Source of the DNA: Acholoe squamosa
Lineage: Eukaryota; Annelida; Polychaeta; Phyllodocida; Polynoidae
Direction of reading: 5' to 3'
Assembly (NCBI GenBank): GCA_949317995.1
Contig: OX439037.1
Span: 74,215,762 to 74,279,761 of the forward strand
DNA: 64,000 nt
The stretch's first letter is position 1. Every line of letters begins with the position of its first letter. This document shows positions 13,901 to 23,718 of this stretch, one piece after another. The notes beneath the pieces are model-generated. The model was not told the origin of the DNA. It saw only the letters and a list, made by a program, of their open reading frames with translations, and did no database searches. Made by a program: the position numbers and the translations under genes.

Positions 13901-16253
13901 ATGAATTCTATATACGCATTATATAGACGCCATCACGCATCAGCCAACAATTCAAGGTGGTCTCGATGGTGCCCTCGCCGGGCCCCCCCCAATGAAGAAT
14001 TGCTTCCTACGCCTCTGCGGGAGGGGTGACGAAAATAGTCAAAATAAAAGCATGATGTCATTGGTGGACGTCCTCCTTCTAGTTTAAAGACAAATTTATG
14101 CCCCCAGTTATATTATACAGAAGCTTGTGGCAAAACACCATAAAAAACTGATCAACCTGCAGCATTTGTCTTTAGGCAAAAAAAAAAGGTTTGTTTCCAG
14201 TTACCCGACCGAACCTAGCAAAACAGGGCCGATTTTCAATTTTTTTTTGCAGAACAAGAAAGCCTACTTAGTACATTGTACTACGAATTACAGCCTATTT
14301 TGTTTTAGGCTGTAAATTCTTTAATACTGGTCCGATTTGTAAGCTGTAAAAACCAAAATGAAGCCCAGGTCAGGGCCGAAAGGTTGCAGTCATTTGCCCA
14401 ATTCTGCTGGCCTGGACCAAAAAAAAACTTGAGAATGGAAGTAGTGGTCAAAACTAAATATGTGTGATTCAACAACTAGTATTCATTGCAACATGTCATG
14501 CCACATATGTACATGTCATATCTTGATGTGCTATAAATGCTATTAAGTATATATACAAGACTGAAGGGCAAGACCTTGTGTCAGTGGATAATGCAGTTTT
14601 ATTTATTCCAGCATATTGTACAGAGTCTTAATAATACTAGTGTATAGGTAGGCGGCCAATGCTGGTCTGAGGTTACAGGTAAGACGCAGCAAGTAGGTAA
14701 GGTGGCACTTGGGGCGACCACTATGAATGGTATGTGTAACTAATGTGGGGGGGGGGGGTGTACATGGTACTATGATATACAATGTATAGCGATAGAAATA
14801 TGTATAGAGTTATCATGTATATAAAGATAAAAGATTTCTATGTATAATATAGCCAATTTATTATTTTCATTTGGAGGGGAGGGGGTCATTTCGCTCAGTC
14901 ATTCTCAGTGGGTAGGGGGGTGGGTCGTGATAAGTTTTATCATATTGGCCGGGTGACTGGAAAGAATTGTTGGTACACAAAAATCCACCTACCCCCCCCC
15001 CCCTCCAGCTGGTAATAAATGACTAGTCACTAAGGAACTGAGGGCTGGTGGGTTTGCGCACGGACCCACAAAAAAAATAATTCCCAGAACCTGGTACTTT
15101 TCCGTAGAATTTGTGGCTAAGTAAGTCCACCTCGAAATTACCTTTCTTTTGATATATAACATGCCTATATTGGAAAGGAAGAATGTTTCTCTGATCTGAG
15201 GTAAAGTCAAGCTTACCAAAAAAAAATAAAATAAAAAAAAAAATAAATAAAAAAAAGTTCCGACCTACCGACCCTATAGCATTTCAGTTCATGTAACTTG
15301 AAACACACCTGTTTTTTGCCTTATAGTGTTAAATGCCCTATAATTAGGTAGTCCGACATGCTTAAAGAATATCTGAGATTAAAATTTGAAAAAAAGACAT
15401 ACCCCAACTTAACATGTAGGCCTACTAGATTTGGATTACATTCTCTTTTTGTTCTATTTCTCGTTAAACAGGTTGGTGCACCGACTACGATGTGGTGGGG
15501 TTTGGTCCTCCCAAGACACACGCATGGGTGTACGAGTCTGGCGCTGACCTGGGGGCATGGCTCAAAGACCCGCTCCCCTCTCACCTCTCAGACCGGAACC
15601 AGATCTGGACGCAACGTCGCGCCACGCACGTCGACGACCGCTACGTCTTTCGTCGTTATGACGGCTATAGTGACTTCCGGACGCGGCGTGAGGCGGTGGT
15701 GGGCCGGCAGCGGGCGTGGTGGGTACACGGGGTGGGGTCAGTGTTGTACCGGGGGATCATCTACTTCCACTACCAGAACCATCTCTACAGATACAACCCG
15801 GAAACAGATGAACGCCGCACGCAGCTCCTCATGACGTCTGACTACACTAGAGGGCAGCACACCTACGTGCGTCTCCATGCCGATGAGCACGGCCTCTTTG
15901 TGAGCTACCCACAGCGGAACCGCTTCCGGTTGATGCTGAGCAGGTTACATCCGGTCACCCTGCGTCTGTCCGAGACGGTGACCTTGGAGGAGGACATCTC
16001 CAGGGTCAAGGCCGTCTGGATGATCTGCGGACAGGTGTATCTCCTCTCACCTGGTCAGAACAGTGGTCACGTGGCACGCGCTGTCTATGACGTCATGACG
16101 AGGCAGGTGATACGTCACGGACAGAAGCATGACGTGGGGCTGTTGTATGGATACATCAGTCAGATGACGTACAACCCCAGGGAGAAGGTGATCTTTGGCT
16201 GGGACAATTATCACCTGCTCACGTGGCCTGTGATATGGAAGAAAAAAGGCTGA
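7802..16253 (+). CDS. secreted coiled-coil / olfactomedin-domain protein, complete five-exon gene
   Basis: Exons 7802-7930, 8445-8643, 10096-10154, 10804-10903 and 15472-16253 join in one frame (129+199+59+100+782 nt) to give 422 residues. All introns are GT-AG, with phases 0, 1, 0 and 1. Residues 1 to about 23 form a signal peptide. Exon 2 encodes a Leu/Val/Glu-rich helix likely to be a short coiled coil, with possible N-glycosylation sites NTT and NQT. The last exon encodes the whole olfactomedin domain. Visible family marks are GAWLKDPL near its start, two Cys (in GWCTDYD and MICGQVYLL), and the C-terminal [13 protein letters not shown]...LLTWP block. Family members are secreted, oligomerise through the coiled coil, and act in cell adhesion or extracellular matrix. 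The specific ligand cannot be inferred. No orthologue name is given because the N-terminal part is not diagnostic. Confidence 0.93.
8156..8383. repeat. CT/CTGT-rich microsatellite in intron 1
   Basis: Imperfect TCTG/TCTC tract. It produces Ser/Leu/Cys-rich open frames forward and Arg/Asp/Glu frames in reverse that are not genes. It lies about 60-290 bp upstream of the exon 2 acceptor and may add polypyrimidine context. Confidence 0.95.
8445..8643 (+). CDS. olfactomedin gene exon 2 (coiled coil)
   Basis: The acceptor is TTGCAG ending at 8444; the donor GTGAGTG starts at 8644 (phase 1). It encodes the linker and a heptad-like helix including [12 protein letters not shown] and VEQLIQ. Its last about 55 nt are the founder unit of the tandem array that follows. 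Reading past the donor meets TGA at 8649-8651. Confidence 0.88.
8588..9036 (+). repeat. 56-bp tandem array carrying repeated exon end plus splice donor
   Basis: Donor-like GTGAGTG occurs at 8644, 8700, 8756, 8812, 8868, 8924 and 8980 at an exact 56-bp spacing, then GTGGGTG at 9030 after a 50-bp unit. Each unit also repeats the last coding bases of exon 2 (CCA(C/T)TAAACA...GATGTATG). The first unit is the real exon/intron boundary; the other seven lie in intron 2. Units differ by a few substitutions. Confidence 0.95.
10096..10154 (+). CDS. olfactomedin gene exon 3 (charged linker)
   Basis: Acceptor TGCCTCAG, donor GTACAT; phase 1 in, phase 0 out. It encodes a 20-residue charged linker (starts [10 protein letters not shown]). 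Only phase compatibility and position support it, so it is less certain than the flanking exons. Confidence 0.72.
10536..10700. repeat. CTGT/CTCT microsatellite in intron 3
   Basis: Imperfect pyrimidine-rich tract preceding exon 4. The two overlapping Ser/Cys/Leu-rich open frames over it are artefacts. Confidence 0.9.
10804..10903 (+). CDS. olfactomedin gene exon 4
   Basis: Acceptor CTCTCAG at 10797-10803. A second CAG follows directly, so NAGNAG use could drop one Gln (start at 10807). Donor GTACTA at 10904, phase 1. Encodes [20 protein letters not shown] and an NSS sequon. Confidence 0.82.
11443..11766. mobile_element. TIR element family D (TGATCATTTTTAACAACAGG ends), copy in intron 4
   Basis: Left end CTAGGAAGTGATCATTTTTT, then AACAACAGGGGGGG. 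The right end is the complement (GTTGTTAAAAATGATCAATT, then CCTTAG). The body has G-rich/C-rich tracts, TGTGCGGACGTGCAAAA, and a motif with GAACCCCCACCTTGTGAGGG. Related copies lie at 28118-28377 and, partially, at 25585-25690 and 15000-15085. Non-coding MITE. Confidence 0.8.
12024..12327. mobile_element. foldback MITE family E, copy 1 (intron 4)
   Basis: An almost complete palindrome: CACTGAAAACATAGAAGATC at the left pairs with its diverged complement at the right end. Inside, motifs such as CTTTAGGTCCTCAAGTTGAC and GATGACGACCTGA are mirrored. It is closely similar to 17563-17833 and 59268-59425. The whole element could form one long hairpin. Confidence 0.9.
13670..14018. mobile_element. hAT-type MITE in intron 4
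   Basis: Terminal inverted repeats CAGGGGCGTAGGA and TCCTACGCCTCTG. The 8-bp sequence GGGAGGGG is duplicated on both sides (13662-13669 and 14019-14026). CAGGG termini with 8-bp duplications are characteristic of hAT elements. The interior is G/C-tract-rich and non-coding. Confidence 0.85.
14171..15323. mobile_element. TIR element family F (GTGTGTTTCCAGT ends), intron 4
   Basis: Left end TTTAGGC plus A-tract plus GTTTGTTTCCAGTTACCCG. The right end is its complement (CATGTAACTTGAAACACACC then TTTTTTGCC). A shorter member lies at 31277-31650, inside the sulfotransferase pseudogene intron. The interior here is enlarged and includes a family-D-like fragment near 15000-15085 and A-rich tracts near 15220-15256. 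Confidence 0.7.
15472..16253 (+). CDS. olfactomedin gene exon 5 (entire olfactomedin domain)
   Basis: The acceptor TTAAACAG is followed by GW-C, and the frame runs 260 codons to TGA at 16251-16253. It is GC-richer than its surroundings, as expected for conserved coding sequence. Propeller-strand-like repeats are visible: [36 protein letters not shown] and [10 protein letters not shown]. The overlapping +1 frame from 15358 is a shadow. Confidence 0.95.
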
Positions 16254-16374
16254 AATTAGTACTGACATTGGGAATCTATACATGGAGAATTTATCATTGT
16301 GAAATAGCTTAGCCCTATTGACTGAAGTTTAAAGAGGAAATTTATGCTGTCCATTCTGGACATGAGTGTAACCT

Positions 16375-16380
16375 AATAAA
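16375..16380 (+). terminator. poly(A) signal of the olfactomedin gene
   Basis: AATAAA 122 nt downstream of the stop codon, the first canonical signal after it. A GT-rich stretch follows within 25 nt. Confidence 0.65.
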
Positions 16381-16399
16381 ACTTTTTGTAGTCTTATAT

Positions 16400-17562
16400 A
16401 TACTATTTACATGCTGATGTAAGTGTAAAAAGCGACGAAAGCTAAGCAGAGGTTTCAATGATTGACGGTTCCAAAAGTGCCCTGTGCATGCATTCTTATA
16501 TGCATTTGAAAAACAGGATAGAAAGAGAAGGAGGTACGTACAACCTGCACTTCTGCGGTGATGGACATTGTTTTTGCCAGGTAGATGCCTCGTTATTAAT
16601 ATAGTAAATTATGGTGATGTTCAAAAACAGGAATATTATCAAAGGTAGCTGAAACAGGATAAGAATATTACTAGAGGGATAACTAGACATCCCTCGCTCC
16701 TATATCGCCTATATATGGAAAAGGGATTTTGCCAAGCAGCCATTTTTTCTAGCAACATGGGTTTTTACTTTGACATAGAAATCTTTGAAATGTTACAATA
16801 TACCTACCCTCATGACGGGAGGGGGAATTCCAAGACGTTGGTGTCATTTTGAAGTTCGACCCACTCGAAGCCCTACACATTACTCTGCGTGCGTGGAAAA
16901 TGACCGAAAATGATATGATCGAAACTCAAAACCTGACACGAGCACTGGAAGGTATGAATGGTTAATATGTGGAAAAAAAGTATATTCTGTCCCGGAATTT
17001 TCTCTCTGTAAATGAGAGCAAGATAGCAGAAAAAAAACTGCTACTCACTGGAAATTCAATTAATGGGGAAAGAGTGAAGATTTGCAAAGTCTCCCTGCCT
17101 TAGATGCAGAACAGACTGTACATATATAGTATACACTATGTAATGTCTATCAAAAGTGTAATTTATAGCTTTATCAACTATTAAGATTCCTTATATTACG
17201 TGCGAGTGGTGATCGGAAGCTTCCCTATGTACATGTATTAATTCTATCACTTTTATAGTAATCCTCATTTCTAGTGCACTCAGTATACATATTAATAGTG
17301 GCTTGCCTGCCGGAACCCGAACTTGGAATGCTTTAACTGATCAATGTATTTTGTCAAGGTCAGTAGGTTGTACATGTTTCTTTAATTCTTTAAGGGCCAC
17401 CAATGCATGATTCAATACATCATTTCCATTGGTCGCCATTAGCCTATAGAATGATACACTCCCCGAGGGTTATAGGAGCCATGGTCCAATGAAATGCTGG
17501 TATTTCATTTATTGGTGCATAGTGACAACCAATGGGCATGATACAGTCATGCAATGCATATA
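16400..17562. other. no gene recognised
   Basis: Intergenic sequence after the olfactomedin gene. No exon-like segment with domain similarity and no clear repeat boundary. Confidence 0.4.
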
Positions 17563-17833
17563 TACTGAAAACATGGAAGATCCAAAACTAGTCAGCGGTG
17601 ACCACTTTAGGTCCTCAAGTTGACGATACCTAAAACTACAGCTTTAGGTAGTCCTGAGTCATCAGGATGACAATACTGACAGTACAGAGTCGTCATCTTG
17701 ATGACTCAGGTCATCAGGATCATGACCTAAAGTCATCATTTTGACCACCTAAAGTTGTAGTTTTAGGTATCGTCAACTTGAGGACCTAAAGTGGTCACTG
17801 CTGACTAGTTTCGGATCTTCCATGTTTTCAGTG
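17563..17833. mobile_element. foldback MITE family E, copy 2, TA target duplication
   Basis: Same palindromic structure as 12024-12327. Left end TACTGAAAACATGGAAGATC and right end GATCTTCCATGTTTTCAGTG. It is flanked by TA (17561-17562 and 17834-17835). It has an internal deletion of about 30 bp relative to copy 1. Confidence 0.9.
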
Positions 17834-17835
17834 TA

Positions 17836-20213
17836 GCAGCCCTTACACGGTTAAGGGCTGCACGATGCCTCCAGGTTGATGCATCTCCCTGGTGCATCCT
17901 TGATGCATCTCCTTGGTCGTCACGATACCTCAATGCAGTGCTTGCTATCTATGGCCACCACAACATCAGTGCTTCATGCCCACATGCGAAAAGTGTCAGG
18001 ACATTGTTTTGAAAGCAGTCGTGATGACACTTTTGACCATTTGAACCCAGGGGGTAAACAACTCCTACAACAAGCAAAGATGATAACCCTGGTATGAGAG
18101 CGATATGTTGGTTGTTTGTGACTTGATGTAAAGGGAATAACTCAGGGGATAACAAACAAACGTGACTAGTAATGTGATAGCACGTGTGAGTAGTGGAATC
18201 CACCCACTCCCATATCTTGGTATTTTCTATCTTAGACTATCGCCTCTCAGTCTGTAAGCTGAAAGTTAAACCACTTACTTGTTTTTTAGACTTATTTATG
18301 TCCCCGATCTATATGAGGAGTTGTAAATAAAGTGTAAAATTGATACTGTCAAATGACTTGTCATCTTTTGTCCTGGGCTTCCCTAGCCCAATAAAAAGGG
18401 TCCATATCTCCTCTTTCCTATTCTCTCAGATATGTGTGTGGTGCACATATGCTTGGGCACCAATACATTCCTCTGTGAAATTTGTGTAATATAGTTCTCG
18501 CTATTAATATTACCTTAGTTGTCGAGATGGCTTTAAATATCTATTACTTGCTCACTCTTTTGTCCTCAGCTGCTCGGCCTAATCTGCTGGGACAGAGGCA
18601 AGAGTGGTTTCTTGGTAGAAGCACCCGAAGACAGGTACAATTAGGCTAGATGGGATTAAATTACAACTTTTACATTAATCAAACATGAAAAGAGATGTCT
18701 CATTTCCTCTGAGAAATGCAAAATATCAAACTCATATCCAAACATATGTGGCCAGGTGATGGAAAACATGCCTCCTGGGGGCTTTTTAAGTTTTAAGTCA
18801 TGTGCTTTAAAATGAGATATCTTGAGCTAAAATATCCCCGATAGTTTTGCTGTAATTGCTCGTCAAACAAAGGTTGGTATGTACAACTGAAAATAGGAAA
18901 TAAGCTCTAAATCCATTATATCCTATCATAAACACTGATAATGCAAAACATACAGTTTTGTGGAAAAATAACCAAATAAAAGTGATATTTTGTCATAAAA
19001 TTGGTTCTATAGGGAATTAGAGCTCTGTTTTCGGTTCTGGGTTCCTTAGGGAATTTAAAAAAAAAGTTTGTGGCAAATATTCTCAACTGGAATAGGGGAG
19101 TGGTTTCCATGGCAACCAGAAATTGCCTTATCTACCAATTTTCTATGTTTCCATGGCAACCGACATTCCAAAAATGGAACATTTTCAGTGGAGATGGAAT
19201 GATTTTAAGCATACCACTGGATTCCTTATCAAAAATTGGTCTAAAGCTATTTTTAGCATATTTGTCAGTGTTTTACCCATATAATGCCCCTGGTGGTCAA
19301 AACCAGTACTAAAAATCTCCCCCAGAGGCGCGTTCTCCCCCGATGGGCCACATATGGTGCTCAAGCTCTATTTTGACAATGAAAATCAACCTGTAAAACT
19401 GGTCGCATTGTTCAATCCATTGGAACCTTTTTCTAATAGATAAATGTTATTACTTTGTAGGAGATGTGAATGTCATTCTCAAATTGCATATATTGTCGGA
19501 CAGATATTGCTCCCTCACTCGGACAAAGGAATGTGAAGCTTAGAAACAGTGCTTGGGTGCACACACTCCAGTGCTACCACCTGCAGGCTTGGAAATGCAC
19601 CATTTAAAGACCCACAGCACCCTTTTTTCGTGATAGCACATTAATTGTTGATGGCCATTATGCCAAATAAAACGATTCTGGTATACGTATTGAAATATGT
19701 GTCACTATATAGAAGAGAGCAGCAGGTTTATCTGATGAAGTCTTTATAGCCAAAATGCATCCCAGTTGTGCTTACACAACACTGTAAGCGTTTTCTCTGG
19801 TTTGTTTTGCATTTTCCCTAAAACAAAAACAAAAACAAAAAAAACAACAGTAAATACCCTAACAGAAGGGACCTGCGCTTTAGCATTATCCTGTACCTTT
19901 CACTATTCTAAATAAAATACATTTCACAACATCCTCCACGCATAACAATGTAGCACCTGATGCATTATGTCAATCATGACGTCATCAGATACATCAGTAC
20001 CTTCTCTGTAGGTAATGATGCATATCTCTACAGGTTTGTCAGAACCTTTTTTATCTGATGTAAAGGCTATCATTATACTCTAGCTTAAATCTAGAGTAGG
20101 CACACTGTTTTTCTTAAGTATTAAGATGCAAGATTTGCTCCTCTGGAAAGAGGTGTCCCACTCTAGATTCAATATTGTATTTTGGATTCATCTACAATTG
20201 ACATCATCATACC
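17836..20213. other. no gene recognised; one possible orphan exon
   Basis: A segment at about 18567-18633 is flanked by TCCTCAG and GTACAA and open for 22 codons (LLGLICWDRGKSGFLVEAPE), but nothing joins to it. The paired X-box motifs at 19103-19161 are listed separately. No domain is recognised in the remaining short ORFs. Confidence 0.35.
19103..19161. promoter_or_regulatory. pair of RFX X-box-like motifs
   Basis: The 15-mer GTTTCCATGGCAACC occurs at 19103-19117 and identically at 19147-19161. It fits the RFX X-box consensus (GTNRCC, short spacer, RGYAAC). No gene start is recognised nearby, so function is inference. Confidence 0.45.
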
Positions 20214-20510
20214 TTAGTGGCCCGTATACGCACCTGGGTGATCATAAGCACCTGGGTGATCATAGCACCTGGGTGATCATAAGCACCTGGGTGATCATAA
20301 GCACCTGGGTGATCATAAACACCTGGGTGATCATAAGCACCCGGGTGATCATAAGCACGCAGGTGATCATTGATTTCAATCCCACTATACCCCAGCACTT
20401 ATACGATACAGGCGCTTATAAAGCCTAATTTGAATAAGCATACCCGGTACTGATTTTAGTGCTTAAGATTAATTTCAATACCCCTATACCTCCGGTGCTT
20501 ATTTAAAGGG
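20214..20510. repeat. dispersed repeat family G (GGCCCGTA...GGTGCTTATT), copy 1
   Basis: Shares order and wording with 38498-38678: AGTGGCCCGTA, TTTCAATC(C/T)CACT(A/G)TACCCC, TTTTAGTGCT(T)AA(A)GATT, TTCAATACCCCTA and GGTG(C/A)TTATTT. Copy 1 is lengthened by the internal 18-bp tandem array. Several CGCTTAT/GTGCTTAT motifs recur. Confidence 0.75.
20231..20370. repeat. 18-bp tandem repeat, 8 copies
   Basis: Unit CACCTGGGTGATCATAAG, starting at 20231, 20249, 20266, 20284, 20302, 20320, 20338 and 20356. The unit length is a multiple of 3 apart from one 17-bp unit, so both strands read as repetitive peptides. Each unit contains TGATCA. Confidence 0.95.
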
Positions 20511-20699
20511 GACCTAGCATGGTAATGCACGCCAGCATTAAAAGTGACTTGATCACCCCTTGACCAATCAAGGCGTTACAAATTTTTCGCTGGTTCCCGC
20601 GAATTTGTGAGCGATCTTTGAGCAGGTACCCATTTTGTAATTTGCCGTTCTAGATGCCGGGGCCATATTACAGCAATAGTTATGTACAAGAGACAAAAT

Positions 20700-21760
20700 G
20701 GTAAAATGTCTACTTAGGGTAGGAAGGGGTAAGATGCCCTTTGGGGTAAAGGCCCTTTAGCTATCATGCCTAGGGTACTAGCTGTATACAGCCATTTAAC
20801 ACTTGGAAGTAAAGATTATCTCAGTGAGACCTCTTTTGTAGGTTTTCATTATAATTGGATGAGAAATAGTTGACTTATCAGATATTCAATATTTCACACC
20901 TGTTAAGATCATCATGTTCAATTTCAGATAATTAGAAATAAAAGGTCCTGAAATGTGCATATTTTGTTGGATAGCAAGTAAAGGGGTTAAAAGTATTAAG
21001 AGTAGACCATAAAGATACATTTTATTTACCGTCCCTTTTATTCCAACAGCTACATGGGCTTTTTACGTAAACATTTTCTTAGCATTGGATCCATGGGCCT
21101 TTTGCCCCATTGTTTTTGGCCTTTTACCCCAGCCTTTCAACATGCGGGGTAAAATGCCCCGCTTTTTGTCAAACATTCTAATGGAATATTTCATGAGGCT
21201 AGGCTTACAACCTATTCCACAATAATCATACCTTGTTCCATCCCTTGATTAATGTGAAAAATATGCATTAATTGGGAATTATTTTCTTAGAACTAGCTCA
21301 TTTACTTGTTATTAAGGTATTTTACCCTATTCTACCCTGCCATCCCTTTAACTTCAACATGAAATATCTAAAGTGTAACTTTAGGTTATTTACCATATTC
21401 AAATCTTAGTTCTAGCTTATAGAGATTATTTTTAGTATCTTTTCCTATGATAAGAATCTAAATGGAGCATTTGTTCCAATTATGATGCTCTTTTATGTGC
21501 ATGTGGGCCTTTAACCCCAAAGGCTGTGGACCTAGAGGTTTACCCAGCCTCTAGACGATGGGGTAAAAGGCCCACTTTTTTTTCACACATGCTTTATCGT
21601 AAAATTGTATGAGGCATGGCTGAAAAGCTTTTGCACATGAAGAACATATTATTCCATCCTTTGATTAATGTAAAAAATATTCTGTAAGTAGCAATAAATT
21701 CCTTAGAAATGGCACAGTTGTAAATTAAGGGCGTCTTAGCCCACCCTACCCTACATACTT
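20700..21760. repeat. diverged duplication of a GGGGTAAAATGCCC-containing segment
   Basis: The segment around 21110-21290 recurs in the same order at about 21505-21710: a CTTTTACCCC/TTTAACCCC block, GGGGTAAAA(T/G)GCCC, T-tract, ATGAGGC, TATTCCA, and CCTTGATTAATGTGAAAAAT. Further single GGTAAAAT/GGTAAAGGCC motifs lie at 20700-20760. Non-coding; probably an old repeat. Confidence 0.65.
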
Positions 21761-22241
21761 ACATATGTAGGGATGGATATTGTAATAGGCCTACCTCACA
21801 TACTCACATATTATATAACATGCGGCTTATACACGAGGACGGAGCCCTTCTGTGTCTGATAAGATTAATGAAAGTAAGGGGTGTGCCTTATATGCTATAG
21901 AACAGTAGGCCTACAGAACCCAACAAATAACGGTATCGAAAAAAAGGTCTCCAATAAGTAGGCATATTATAATTACATTTGGCTGTCAAATGAAAGAAAG
22001 CTTTGAGTAGTTCTAGCTAAAACAGTGGGGGAAACATGGTGAAAACAGAAGAAGATGGTCAATTTTTTGCATCTAGAGGTCGATTGCCCAAGAGTTATAG
22101 ACCATTTTACAACAGAGAGACCTACAATGGCCTGCTTGCGTACAGTAGAGTAGAGATGGCGCCACCAGTCTTCGACTTCTCCGACCTTCACGGTTGGCTA
22201 AAAAGCTCACCGACGTGCCACGATAGAGCCTTGACGGCCTC

Positions 22242-22313
22242 TGCCATGACCAGGATTCGAACCTGGGTTGTCTCGGCCACAACGAGAAGTACTAACCACT
22301 ATACGATCATGGC
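22242..22313 (-). tRNA. tRNA-His, anticodon GTG
   Basis: The 72-nt reverse-strand sequence folds perfectly. Acceptor GCCATGA pairs with TCATGGC plus discriminator A. Anticodon stem TCTCG/CGAGA encloses loop TTGTGGC (anticodon GTG). T stem CCAGG/CCTGG encloses TTCGAAT. The A box contains TAGTGGTTAG and the B box is GGTTCGAATCC. It closely follows the animal tRNA-His pattern and has no intron. The nearest downstream T-run (5 T, at about 22200-22204) is about 38 nt after the 3' end, farther than usual. It could therefore be a genuine gene with a long trailer or the head of a young tRNA-derived SINE. Confidence 0.9.
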
Positions 22314-22782
22314 TAACTTGTCGGCTGATAATCGCAAGCTTCAAATCGGAATGGATTCAACAAGGTAGGTATTTGCAACACTGTGTGCCTATAGCCGAGA
22401 CATTTGTGTAAAGTCGTATACAGACAAATGTATGGTCTGTCTACATTTAATACTTTTTCTCTATTGTAATAATTAGGCCTACTTTTGATATTGTCGGAGG
22501 CTTTTCTAAGTTCCATGATTTTGATTAGCATAGTTATTATTGGAACATTTGGGAAATCACACTATTTTCGAAAAGGACATCATCTGGAAAATGGAGTTCC
22601 TATTGAGGAAAGCATTTATGTAATACAGCCAATGATAACGGTATATTCACATCTATATGATAACGAATGAATCAAATGCTAGGAATAGGTTCAAGCCAAG
22701 AGTTGCACAGAAACATAGCATCCAGGGTTGAGGCGGGCGTTGTGGAAGGTGTGGACGACGTGTCGCTGGCATGCAGTCGTCA

Positions 22783-23464
22783 ATAGGGAGGTTTAGCAAC
22801 CACGACGCACGTCCCCCGTAGCTCATTTAACGCAGACGTACCAGTGCTGTAGGTATGCTGTACGTCTGCGTTTTATTGGGGCCCTTGATGGGGGGCCCCC
22901 AATGTCACACGTCAATTTTAAGAAATTCTCATGTCTCATGTCACTAATCAAAAGCCCATGTCACTAGTGTCACTAAGTTAACTATTCAACATACATGTAG
23001 CTACCGGTATTCCAATTATCAAACCCAACATTTAATTTGCACTCACATATAAGCTGCACCCTGAGTTCAAGGCAGGAAATTTTGAACATAACAAGACCAA
23101 ATGGTGAATTCTGAGGCTTTTTTAGGAGAGCTGAGTTCACTATGTCGATTTTAGGGGTCCAGGAAGTCATTTCTCAAATGCTAAGTTTTGGGCACCCCCA
23201 AATCATACCACCCTGACCTGGATCGGAAGGGGATTCTTGGGTTGGCAGGATCAATCACTACGATTGCAACAGATATAGAAGGGAAAGGCATGCACCTGTA
23301 TAGGCAATCGTAGGTAATACAGGGTCACCAACTCCCCCTTACTACAATCTGACTGGATTGTAGGGGGTGTGCAGTACGTAGTGGGCAGGCTGAGATCGTA
23401 GTGTTTGAGAAATACCTAGCAGGGCCATTTTATTGCCCACGCAGTTTGTACTAAACCTCCCTAT
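22783..23464. mobile_element. MITE family H (ATAGGGAGGTTTAGCAACCA ends), copy 1, split by an insertion
   Basis: The left part at 22783-22878 matches 23596-23718 and 26070-26190 (ACGCACGTCCCCCGTAGCTC, ACGCAGACGT, TACGTCTGCGTTTTATTG). Its right end (GCCCACGCAG...CTAAACCTCCCTAT) lies at 23436-23464, beyond a 549-bp insertion. The uninterrupted element is about 125 bp with ends GGGAGGTTTAGC/CTAAACCTCCC and an internal ACGCAGACGT/ACGTCTGCGT hairpin. Confidence 0.9.
22879..23427. mobile_element. hAT-like element inserted in the MITE, 8-bp target duplication TTTTATTG
   Basis: TTTTATTG occurs at 22871-22878 and 23428-23435, exactly bracketing the insert. Removing the insert and one copy restores the MITE sequence found elsewhere. 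The ends are imperfect inverted repeats (GGGCCCTTGATGG against TGGCCCTGCTAGG). The right 270 bp recur in reverse at 49988-50255. It has no transposase ORF, so it is non-autonomous. Confidence 0.88.
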
Positions 23465-23595
23465 GAGGCACAGGCACACTGTGAGTAGTATATGAAGCGT
23501 GGCATATCCACAGGCACATAGAGGAACTTACAAGAACAGTGCTATTTCTAATTAAAAGTTTACAGACAACCATCATGACTGAATCTATGAGATAG

Positions 23596-23718
23596 TAGGG
23601 AGGTTTAGCAACAACGACGTACGTCCCCCGTATCTCATTTAACGCAGACGTGCCAGTGCTGTAGGGATGCTGTACGTCTGCGTTTTACTGCCCACGTAGT
23701 CGGCGCTAAACCTCCGTA
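23596..23718. mobile_element. MITE family H, copy 2
   Basis: Complete about 123-bp member: TAGGGAGGTTTAGCAACAAC at the left, CGCTAAACCTCCGTA at the right. Internally ACGCAGACGTGCCAGTGCTG faces TACGTCTGCGTTTTACTG. Confidence 0.9.

Noticed and set aside
15358-15834. 158-codon forward ORF
   Set aside because: Out-of-frame shadow of the olfactomedin exon; the domain is read in the other frame.
20231-20370. CRISPR-like array
   Set aside because: The 18-bp units are directly contiguous with no unique spacers, and the window is eukaryotic.
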